In this document: positions 1 to 4,342 of the stretch, in pieces
Position numbering within the stretch: the stretch's first letter is position 1
How the letters are laid out: every line of letters begins with the position of its first letter
Source: an uncultured Oscillospiraceae bacterium
GTDB lineage: Bacteria; Bacillota; Clostridia; Oscillospirales; Oscillospiraceae
Length of the DNA: 5,694 bases
Assembly (NCBI GenBank): GCA_900758315.1
Contig: CAAERF010000466.1
Coordinates: 1-5,694, forward strand
Direction: 5' to 3'
Notes under the pieces: model-generated
The model's database searches: none
The model's input: only the letters and a program-made list of their open reading frames with translations
Told to the model about the DNA's origin: nothing
Made by a program: the position numbers and the translations under genes

Positions 1-324
1 TCGCCCATCGGTACCTGCATCTGCTACGGCATCACCTGCTGTCTGGACCTGTTCATCGTGTCCCGGGTGGTGCCCGGGTGCCCCAACTACGCCAAACTCT
101 TCGGCAAAATCCTGGTGGCCGCCCTCATCATGGGCGCCGGCGCCTGGGCCATTTACGGCCTGTCCAGCCGGATTCTGGGCAACAATGTGGCAGTGCTCTT
201 CTCTATCTGTGTGGCCGTGGTCATCTACGCCGCGCTCATCGTTCTGCTGCGGGTCATCAACAAGGATGATCTGTCCCTGATGCCCAAGGGTCAGGCCATC
301 GGCCGTCTGCTCCATATTAAATGA
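1..324 (+). CDS. SpoVB/MurJ-family lipid flippase, C-terminal end (partial)
   Basis: The frame is open from the first base and ends at TGA 322-324, giving the last 107 residues of a polytopic membrane protein. Two strongly hydrophobic segments are visible (about residues 34-53 and 60-82 of the fragment), with a third at the extreme start. The protein ends in a short basic tail, LPKG-like then IGRLLHIK. This ending and the position just upstream of mazG match the MATE/MOP-superfamily polysaccharide-biosynthesis proteins (SpoVB and B. subtilis YabM), which are thought to flip lipid-linked cell-wall or cortex precursors. The GTG at 58 is an internal valine codon, not the start, because the conserved hydrophobic frame continues upstream of it. 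The stop overlaps the mazG ribosome-binding site. The family is fairly sure. Which paralogue it is (spore-specific SpoVB or the vegetative YabM type) cannot be decided from this fragment. Confidence 0.82.
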   Translation, partial: SPIGTCICYGITCCLDLFIVSRVVPGCPNYAKLFGKILVAALIMGAGAWAIYGLSSRILGNNVAVLFSICVAVVIYAALIVLLRVINKDDLSLMPKGQAIGRLLHIK

Positions 325-334
325 GGAAAAAACT

Positions 335-1138
335 ATGGTAAATTTCACGCGGAAAGCACATTATAATTTAGATGACTTTCGTCAGGTCATCGAGACCCTC
401 CGCCATCCCGGCGGCTGTCCCTGGGATCAGGAGCAGACCCACGCCTCCATCCGGCGCAACCTGCTGGAGGAGGCTTACGAGGCCGCGGAGGCCATCGACA
501 CCGACAACCCCGACCTGCTGCGGGAGGAGTTGGGCGACGTGCTGATGCAGGTCCTGTTCCACTCCAGCATTGAGGCGGACGCGGGCCGGTTCAACCTGGA
601 CGATGTGGCAGATCAGGCAGTGAAAAAGCTGATCTTCCGCCACCCCCACGTCTTTGGCACCGTGGAGGTGGAGAACAGTGACCAGGTGCTGGTGAACTGG
701 GATCAGCTCAAGCGCCAGGAAAAGCATCAGGAGACCTACACCGACACCCTCAACGCCGTGGCCCGGTCTCTGCCGGCCCTGTGGCGGGCGGAGAAGGTCC
801 AGAAAAAGGCCGCCAAGGCCAATTTCGAGTGGCAGAACCTGGACGACTACCTGGACAAGCTCCGGGAGGAGACCGGCGAGGTGGAGGCCGCTCTGAAGGG
901 AGACGGCGACCTGTTTGAGGAGCTGGGTGACCTGCTCTTTATCACCGTCAATCTGGCCCGGTTCACCGGGGTGGATCCGGAGGACGCCCTCAACGCCGCC
1001 ACCGAGAAATTTATCCGCCGGTTCGGTCAGGTAGAGGCCCAGGCTGCGGAGCAGGGCCAGGATATGGCGGAGCTGCCTTTGGAGACCCTGGTGGACCTGT
1101 GGAAACGGGCCAAAACGCTGGCGTCCGATACTCCCTGA
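335..1138 (+). CDS. mazG: MazG, nucleoside triphosphate pyrophosphohydrolase
   Basis: This 267-residue protein has tandem MazG domains, an all-alpha fold that hydrolyses (d)NTPs to NMP and pyrophosphate and is considered a house-cleaning enzyme. Domain 1 (about residues 15-125) begins with the typical RHPGGCPWD segment and carries the EExxE...ExxD metal motif at E45-E46-E49 and E65-D68. Domain 2 (about 145-262) repeats it at E178-E179-E182 and E196-D199 and includes the KVQKKAAKANFEW stretch typical of the family. Both metal sites look complete. B. subtilis YabN has an added N-terminal tetrapyrrole-methylase-like domain. That domain is absent here, so this resembles the short E. coli form. 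The start is supported by a GAGGAAAA Shine-Dalgarno that overlaps the stop of the upstream flippase gene (10-bp gap), so the two are probably co-transcribed and coupled. Confidence 0.95.
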   Translation: MVNFTRKAHYNLDDFRQVIETLRHPGGCPWDQEQTHASIRRNLLEEAYEAAEAIDTDNPDLLREELGDVLMQVLFHSSIEADAGRFNLDDVADQAVKKLIFRHPHVFGTVEVENSDQVLVNWDQLKRQEKHQETYTDTLNAVARSLPALWRAEKVQKKAAKANFEWQNLDDYLDKLREETGEVEAALKGDGDLFEELGDLLFITVNLARFTGVDPEDALNAATEKFIRRFGQVEAQAAEQGQDMAELPLETLVDLWKRAKTLASDTP

Positions 1139-1162
1139 CCCAACGTACAAAGGAGCGTTACG

Positions 1163-1453
1163 ATGAATAAAACCGAACTTGTCAATGCCCTGGCCGAGCG
1201 TACCGGCCTGTCCAAAAAAAGCGCCGAGGAGGTGCTCACCACCGCTCTGGACCTGATCACCGAGACCCTGGTGCAGGGCGAAAAGGTCCAGCTGGTGGGC
1301 TTCGGCTCCTTTGAGGTCCGGGAACGGGCCCCGCGGATCGGCCGCAATCCCCGCACCAAAGAAGAAGTGGCCATTCCCGCCTCCCGGGCCGTCCAGTTCA
1401 AGTCGGGCAAAGTGCTCAAAAGCGCCGTGGCCCGGACCGTCTCTCCGTCCTGA
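1163..1453 (+). CDS. hup: HU family DNA-binding protein
   Basis: This is a 96-residue HU/IHF-family nucleoid protein, which dimerises, bends DNA and compacts the nucleoid. The N-terminal helices (residues 1-38) begin MNKTELV. The GFGSF turn lies at 46-50. The DNA-wrapping beta arm contains RNPRT at 61-65, with the intercalating proline at P63. The C-terminal helix includes FKSGKVLKSAV. It is about six residues longer than the usual 90, because of a short TVSPS tail. The ATG follows AAGGAG at a normal distance, 24 bp after mazG. HU between mazG and the S4-domain gene is an arrangement seen in Clostridia rather than Bacillus, where hbs lies elsewhere (from memory). Confidence is high for the family; homodimeric HU is more likely than IHF. 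Confidence 0.96.
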   Translation: MNKTELVNALAERTGLSKKSAEEVLTTALDLITETLVQGEKVQLVGFGSFEVRERAPRIGRNPRTKEEVAIPASRAVQFKSGKVLKSAVARTVSPS

Positions 1454-1465
1454 GGAGGTGAGCTC

Positions 1466-1708
1466 ATGCGACTGGACAAGTACCTGAAGGTCTCCCGCCT
1501 GATCAAGCGGCGCACCGTAGCCAATGAGGCCTGCGACGCCGGCCGGGTCAGTGCCAACGGGCGGCCGGTGAAAGCCTCCTACGACGTGAAGGTGGGAGAT
1601 GTGCTGGAGATCCAATTCGGTCAGAAAACCCTCAAGGTGGAGGTGCTGGTGGTGGCGGACAACGTGCGCAAGGATGACGCCCCCGCCATGTACAGAGAAA
1701 TTGGATAA
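1466..1708 (+). CDS. rqcP: RqcP (YabO-type) S4-domain ribosome quality-control protein
   Basis: This 80-residue protein is almost entirely an S4 RNA-binding domain, related to Hsp15. It opens with MRLDKYLKVSRLIKRR and carries the loop AGRVSANGRPVKASYDVKVGD. In B. subtilis RqcP (YabO) binds stalled 50S subunits with RqcH and drives processive C-terminal alanine tailing. The RNA-contacting arginines known there correspond to R2 and R16, both present here. The start is set by a strong GAGGAGGTG Shine-Dalgarno overlapping the HU stop codon, with a 12-bp gap, so translation is likely coupled to HU. It is the last gene of the upstream run: a hairpin follows within 20 bp and the next gene is on the opposite strand. 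Confidence 0.93.
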   Translation: MRLDKYLKVSRLIKRRTVANEACDAGRVSANGRPVKASYDVKVGDVLEIQFGQKTLKVEVLVVADNVRKDDAPAMYREIG

Positions 1709-1727
1709 CATGTTCCATAATCGAACA

Positions 1728-1764
1728 AGGCCCCGCGTTCCGGCGAGAACGCAGGGCCTGATTT
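1728..1764. terminator. Shared hairpin terminator between rqcP and the convergent lipoprotein gene
   Basis: The arms 1728-1740 and 1747-1759 form a 13-bp stem with one C-A mismatch and a 6-nt loop, CGGCGA. On the + strand it is followed by GATTTTAT, a modest U-tract; on the minus strand the U-tract is weak. It sits exactly between two convergent stop codons (1708 and 1773), which supports a bidirectional terminator, more efficient for rqcP. Confidence 0.75.
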
Positions 1765-1772
1765 TATGCTGT

Positions 1773-2255
1773 TTACGGGAATACGCCGCAGGTGTAGGGA
1801 GTCAGCAGATCGCACAGCTCTCCGGTGGTGTCGTCGTAGAGGCTCAGCACCCCTTCTTCCGACACCTCAAAGGTGTACCGGGCCGGATGGGCGGTGCCCT
1901 GGAGGCTGGTGTACAGGTACACCGTATCCCCCTCCTGCCACACCCACCAGCTGCCCTCGGTGAGCTCGGTCTCATCGCCGGCCTGGGTCGCCACGGTCAG
2001 CTTTCCCTCCTCAGAAAAGCGGTAGGCCATGTCGTGTTCGCCGCTGTAGTCGCCCAGCAGCTGGACCTGGTATTCGGCGGTCACGTCCGCGCCCTCCGCC
2101 GGAGTGGACGTGCTGCCGGTCTCCCCGGGCTGGGACTGGCTGGACGGCACGCTGGCCGTGTAAGAGCCCGCATCGCTGCCCGACCCGCCGCCGCAGCCGG
2201 TCAGGGTCAGCGCCAACAGCAGGGCCATCAGAATCGCAGGTGTTCTATGCTTCAT
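1773..2255 (-). CDS. Small secreted lipoprotein, function unknown
   Basis: This 160-residue protein has a clear lipoprotein signal: MKHR, a hydrophobic core at 6-18, then the lipobox LTGC with the lipidated cysteine at C21. A Gly/Ser/Thr-rich, low-complexity linker (about 22-58) should hold the domain off the membrane. The C-terminal part (60-150) alternates polar and aromatic residues in likely beta strands (GSWWV, TVYLYT, YTFEVSEEGVLSLYD). This pattern recalls small lipocalin-like beta-barrel domains of clostridial lipoproteins, but I cannot assign a family. Two cysteines near the end (C148, C156) could form a disulfide. The start ATG has GAGGAGGA upstream. The gene is inverted relative to its neighbours and splits the conserved rqcP-yabP neighbourhood. 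The lipoprotein call is firm; the function is open. Confidence 0.88.
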   Translation of the reverse strand: MKHRTPAILMALLLALTLTGCGGGSGSDAGSYTASVPSSQSQPGETGSTSTPAEGADVTAEYQVQLLGDYSGEHDMAYRFSEEGKLTVATQAGDETELTEGSWWVWQEGDTVYLYTSLQGTAHPARYTFEVSEEGVLSLYDDTTGELCDLLTPYTCGVFP

Positions 2256-2293
2256 GGTCCGTTCCTCCTCGTCGGTCTCTGAATGGTCCCTCC

Positions 2294-2322
2294 ATTATAA
2301 CCGCTGTCCCAGCAAAAGGGAA
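2294..2322 (-). promoter_or_regulatory. Candidate sigma-A promoter of the lipoprotein gene
   Basis: On the minus strand a perfect TATAAT lies at 2299-2294, about 39 bp upstream of the start codon. The best -35 at a 17-bp spacing is TTCCCT (2322-2317), which is poor. The -10 is convincing and its place fits; the -35 is weak. Confidence 0.5.
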
Positions 2323-2335
2323 GTCCTATCCGGAG

Positions 2336-2363
2336 GCATACCCTGTCCGACGGCGCATAGAAT
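2336..2363 (+). promoter_or_regulatory. Candidate sigma-E-type sporulation promoter for yabP-yabQ
   Basis: CATAGAAT at 2356-2363 fits the sigma-E -10 consensus CATACAnT closely. GCATACC at 2336-2342 resembles the -35 (kmATAtt), with a 13-bp spacer, one shorter than the usual 14-15. The implied transcript would start about 40 nt before the yabP ATG. In B. subtilis yabP is transcribed in the mother cell under sigma-E, so both motif and context agree, but the -35 is imperfect. Confidence 0.45.
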
Positions 2364-2411
2364 GGAGTGACGTTACAAAAAAGCGATTCCAAAAACGGGA
2401 GGTACGCGCAC

Positions 2412-2696
2412 ATGGCATTTGACAACCGCGATCTGGACCTAAAATCCCCCCAGCACATCACGCTGGAAAACCGGGAACACCTGTCCATCTCCGGGGTGGA
2501 AGAGGTGGAGAGCTTTGACGACAGCTCCATCCTCATGTCCACCTCACTGGGCGAGCTGATGGTCCGTGGCCAGGACCTGCACATCGAAACCCTGAGCCTG
2601 GGTGGTGGCGATCTGAAGGTGGAGGGCACCATCGACTCCCTGACCTACGAGGCGTCGGCACCCAAGGGCGGGTTCCTGTCCCGGCTGCTCCGCTGA
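2412..2696 (+). CDS. yabP: YabP, spore cortex/sporulation protein
   Basis: This is a 94-residue YabP/YqfC-family protein. The hallmark stretch LENREHLSISGVEEVESFDD (residues 18-37) is followed by GELMVRGQDLHI (47-58) and SLGGGDLKVEGTIDSLTYE (62-80), a small beta-rich domain of repeated short strands. In B. subtilis YabP is made during sporulation and is linked to cortex formation. The open frame extends upstream to an ATG at 2367, but I choose the ATG at 2412 because GGGAGGT (2397-2403) lies 8-9 bp before it, and because family members begin with a short MAFD-like leader. The 2367 start would lie almost on top of the presumed sporulation transcription start. The stop is separated from the yabQ start by one base. 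Confidence 0.93.
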   Translation: MAFDNRDLDLKSPQHITLENREHLSISGVEEVESFDDSSILMSTSLGELMVRGQDLHIETLSLGGGDLKVEGTIDSLTYEASAPKGGFLSRLLR

Positions 2697-2697
2697 G

Positions 2698-3378
2698 ATG
2701 GCGGTATCCGTCGCCGCCCAGGCCAGAGCCCTCCTGGGCGCACTGCTGCTGGGCCTGGCCGCCGGCGTGCTCTACGACCTGTTCCGGGTGCTCCGGGTGC
2801 GGATCCATCTGGCCCTTCTGGGCCCCACCCTGGACCTGCTCTTCTGGCTGTGCTGTACCGTGGTCTTTTTCCTCTGGTCCGCCGCCGACGGCGGTCTGGT
2901 CCGGGTGTACACCGTCATCCTCTCCCTGGCAGGCGGGTGGTTTTACTTCTCGCTGATCTCACCCCGCCTGCTCCCCCTCTACTACCGGCTAGCCACCCTC
3001 TTTTCCAAACTGGTCCAGCTTCTCCTGCTCCCTCTGGTCCGGCTGCGCCGACTTCGGAAAAAAATTTCTTTAATTTGCAAAAACCACTTCCATTATTGGA
3101 AAAAATGGTTTACAATAAATAAAATGTTCCGGAAAACGGCTGCCCTTCCCATGTCCAGCCAGCACCATTCCAGAGGAGGAGGCATTGGCAGTGAAATTCA
3201 AACGGGCCGGCATCATCACCAAAATCGTCGTGCTGATTCTGCTGATTTACATCGCCACCACCCTGCTCAGCGTCCGCTCCAAAATTCAGGACGCCAACGC
3301 CGCCTACCAGGCCCTGCAGGCCCAGGTGGACGAGCAGAGCGCGGAAAACGCCGCCCTCGCCTCCGACATCGCCAATAA
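2698..3378 (+). CDS. yabQ: YabQ, spore cortex biosynthesis membrane protein (runs into divIC)
   Basis: YabQ is an integral membrane protein needed for spore cortex formation in B. subtilis. Hydrophobic segments lie at about residues 11-27, 44-60, 67-88 and 100-115. The LYDLFRVLR motif at 25-33 follows the first helix, and a basic stretch (LVRLRRLRKK, 113-122) follows the last, leading into KNHFHYWKKWF, which is typical of YabQ tails. ATG 2698 lies one base after the yabP stop, with no good Shine-Dalgarno of its own, so translation is probably coupled. The frame lacks a stop until TAA 3376-3378. Residues from about 163 on are read out of frame through divIC and become Arg/Pro/His-rich, unlike a YabQ domain. 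The functional protein probably ends its folded part near residue 145-160. Either the gene truly overlaps divIC by about 190 nt, or a stop or frame has been lost by mutation or sequence error. Confidence 0.82.
   Translation: MAVSVAAQARALLGALLLGLAAGVLYDLFRVLRVRIHLALLGPTLDLLFWLCCTVVFFLWSAADGGLVRVYTVILSLAGGWFYFSLISPRLLPLYYRLATLFSKLVQLLLLPLVRLRRLRKKISLICKNHFHYWKKWFTINKMFRKTAALPMSSQHHSRGGGIGSEIQTGRHHHQNRRADSADLHRHHPAQRPLQNSGRQRRLPGPAGPGGRAERGKRRPRLRHRQ
3096..3125 (+). promoter_or_regulatory. Candidate sigma-A promoter for divIC inside the end of yabQ
   Basis: TTGGAA (3096-3101; 4 of 6 matches to TTGACA) is followed after 18 bp by TAAAAT (3120-3125; 5 of 6). They lie in a sharply AT-rich island (about 3058-3125) within otherwise GC-rich coding sequence. 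The implied start is about 50 nt before divIC. A vegetative promoter here would make sense, because divIC is needed for growth while yabP and yabQ are sporulation genes. AT-rich DNA throws up such matches by chance. Confidence 0.35.
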
Positions 3379-3469
3379 AGATGACCCGGACACCGTCCTG
3401 GCCATCGCCAAGGAGCGGATGGGCCTGCTGGAGTCGGGAGAGATCGTTTTCTATGACACAACCAACTGA
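3185..3469 (+). CDS. divIC: DivIC/FtsB-type septum formation initiator
   Basis: This 94-residue bitopic protein is of the FtsB/DivIC family, which forms the divisome core complex with FtsL and DivIB/FtsQ. A short basic cytoplasmic start (KFKR) is followed by one membrane helix (about 10-28). A predicted coiled coil (about 31-62, SKIQDANAAYQALQAQVDEQ) comes next, and then the family ending: DPDTVLAIAKERMGLLESGEIVFYD. The start is uncertain. TTG 3185 has GAGGAGG 5 bp upstream; GTG 3191, two codons later, has AGGAGG at 8 bp and may be preferred. Either gives the same protein apart from two residues. It overlaps the extended yabQ frame but codes in a different frame, and its composition and motifs show that this frame is the real one here. 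Confidence 0.92.
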   Translation: MAVKFKRAGIITKIVVLILLIYIATTLLSVRSKIQDANAAYQALQAQVDEQSAENAALASDIANKDDPDTVLAIAKERMGLLESGEIVFYDTTN

Positions 3470-3553
3470 CACCACACAGGCGGTCAGTCCAAGAGAGAGA
3501 AAAGAAAATTTAATTGAGCTGCGAGAGACAGCGCGGGAGGAAAAATTCATTTT

Positions 3554-4033
3554 ATGGAGTTAGTAGTCGGCGCAATCCTGGAAGGTAAGGTCACCGGGAT
3601 CACAAAGTTTGGCGCATTTGTCGCGTTACCCGGCGGGAGATCCGGTCTGGTGCACATTTCCAACATCTCAAATTCCTATGTAAACGACATCAACGACTTT
3701 CTGTCCGTAGGGCAGGAGGTCAAGGTCAAAGTGATGAACATCGACCAGAGCAACCGCATCAACCTGTCCATCAAACACGCCCTGCCCCCAGAGCAAGCGC
3801 CTTCCCGCACCGGCGGCGGATCCTCCGGTCCCCGTGAGCGCAGCGGCTATCGGAACGGCGGCAATCCCAACCGTTCCCGGGGCAACGCCTCCGGCAACTC
3901 ACGCTCCGCCTCCCGGGAACCCCAGACCTTTGAGGATAAGCTGAAGCAGTACATGGCCGAGTCCGAGAGCAAGCTCTCCTCCCTCAGCCGGTACAACGAC
4001 CGTGGCCGCAGCCGCCGGCGCAGAGGAAACTGA
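3554..4033 (+). CDS. yabR: S1-domain RNA-binding protein (YabR-like)
   Basis: Residues 3-73 form one S1 (OB-fold) RNA-binding domain: VVGAILEGKVTGITKFGAFV, GLVHISNIS (31-39), and a final VMNIDQSNRINLSIK. The middle (about 78-122) is a low-complexity linker rich in Gly, Ser, Arg and Asn, resembling disordered RNA-binding RG/RS tails. The C-terminal block has FEDKLKQYMAESESKLSSL (126-144), a conserved amphipathic helix in these proteins, then an arginine-rich end, RGRSRRRRG. B. subtilis YabR, in the same place after divIC, has this plan; single-S1 proteins of this kind (GSP13/CvfD-like) associate with ribosomes or RNA. Its Shine-Dalgarno GGGAGGAAA (3535-3543) lies rather far from the ATG (10-13 bp). 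The 84-bp gap after divIC shows no clear promoter. The exact role is not known. Confidence 0.92.
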   Translation: MELVVGAILEGKVTGITKFGAFVALPGGRSGLVHISNISNSYVNDINDFLSVGQEVKVKVMNIDQSNRINLSIKHALPPEQAPSRTGGGSSGPRERSGYRNGGNPNRSRGNASGNSRSASREPQTFEDKLKQYMAESESKLSSLSRYNDRGRSRRRRGN

Positions 4034-4058
4034 TCCCTGCGGACACACCTTGTTTTCC

Positions 4059-4092
4059 ACAGGCCGTGCTCAGAAGTGGCGCGGCCTGTTTT
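4059..4092 (+). terminator. Intrinsic terminator of the yabP-yabR operon
   Basis: The arms 4059-4068 and 4080-4089 form a 10-bp GC-rich stem (CAGGCCGTG with CGCGGCCTG, one G-U pair) with an 11-nt loop. TTTT (4089-4092) follows immediately. It lies 25 bp after the S1-domain gene. Confidence 0.85.
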
Positions 4093-4104
4093 CCCGTCCC
4101 GGGT

Positions 4105-4133
4105 AAAAAAAGCCCCGGTATCGCGTACCGGGG
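4105..4133 (-). terminator. Minus-strand intrinsic terminator of the candidate small RNA
   Basis: CCCCGGTA (4113-4120) and TACCGGGG (4126-4133) make a perfect 8-bp stem with a 5-nt loop. Read on the minus strand it is followed by C and then seven Ts (4111-4105), a textbook intrinsic terminator. On the + strand the following tract is only AAAA, so it does not serve the S1 gene, which has its own terminator 12 bp away. Confidence 0.85.
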
Positions 4134-4242
4134 AAAATGAGAGAGACAGGTCTGCCCCTCACCAGGGAGATAAACCGAACCCCTTACAGGTTCCAGCCAG
4201 GTCCTCGCGCGGCTGTCCGCGCAGGTGATTTGGATGAGCTGC
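4105..4242 (-). ncRNA. Candidate small noncoding RNA, about 138 nt, family not recognised
   Basis: On the minus strand a promoter (4277-4249) and a strong terminator (4133-4105) bracket about 138 nt. I find no supported protein gene between them. The only long minus frame starts upstream of the promoter and reads through the terminator, and the ATG at the -10 has no Shine-Dalgarno. The interval is rich in pairing. A GCGCGG/CCGCGC hairpin lies at 4222-4207 with a 4-nt loop, extendable by CCT/AGG across a bulged G. A GAACC/GGTTC hairpin lies at 4193-4177. A possible long-range stem pairs TCACC (4228-4224) with GGTGA (4163-4159), competing with the CCT/AGG extension. I see none of the signatures of SRP RNA, tmRNA or RNase P RNA. 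A short 6S-like regulator or a lineage-specific RNA is possible. The alternative is that the region is the structured leader of the amidohydrolase on the + strand. Confidence 0.6.
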
Positions 4243-4248
4243 AAGTTC

Positions 4249-4277
4249 ATCCTATCAGTTCTACCAGTTATTGTCAA
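4249..4277 (-). promoter_or_regulatory. Sigma-A promoter of the candidate small RNA
   Basis: On the minus strand a perfect -35 TTGACA (4277-4272) is followed by a 17-bp spacer and the -10 TAGGAT (4254-4249; 4 of 6 matches). This is the best sigma-A match I found in the window. It predicts a transcript start near 4242. It faces away from the amidohydrolase gene and towards the terminator at 4105, with no protein gene to serve. Confidence 0.7.
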
Positions 4278-4288
4278 TCCACACTTTT

Positions 4289-4320
4289 GCCGAAGGGCCA
4301 CTTCTTTTGTCCCTTTCGGC
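4289..4320 (+). other. Hairpin just upstream of the amidohydrolase ribosome-binding site
   Basis: GCCGAAGGG (4289-4297) pairs with CCCTTTCGGC (4311-4320), leaving one bulged base and a 13-nt pyrimidine-rich loop. No T-run follows on either strand, so it is not a standard terminator. It ends 12 nt before the Shine-Dalgarno and could affect mRNA stability or translation; this is inference only. Confidence 0.4.
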
Positions 4321-4342
4321 CGCTTCCCTTTCAGGAGGATCT

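Noticed and set aside
58..324. GTG at 58 as start of an 88-residue protein
   Set aside because: The frame is open to the window edge and codes for a continuous hydrophobic flippase C-terminus, and there is no ribosome-binding site before 58.
368..1711. 447-codon open frame on the minus strand across mazG, hup and rqcP
   Set aside because: It is antisense to three well-recognised genes, has low-complexity His/Gly/Leu-rich sequence typical of the complement of GC-rich coding DNA, and shows no domain or convincing Shine-Dalgarno.
1599..2282. 227-codon + strand frame over the end of rqcP and the lipoprotein gene
   Set aside because: It overlaps rqcP out of frame, crosses the terminator hairpin, and is the complement of the lipoprotein gene, which has a signal peptide, lipobox and Shine-Dalgarno.
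4230..4258. Possible + strand promoter for the amidohydrolase (TTGGAT, 17 bp, TATCAG)
   Set aside because: Only 3 of 6 and 4 of 6 matches, and it lies on top of the much better minus-strand promoter. The real amidohydrolase promoter was not identified.
3984..4301. 105-codon minus frame across the small-RNA candidate
   Set aside because: It starts upstream of the predicted promoter, has no Shine-Dalgarno, runs through the strong minus-strand terminator and ends inside the S1-domain gene. No family resemblance was seen.
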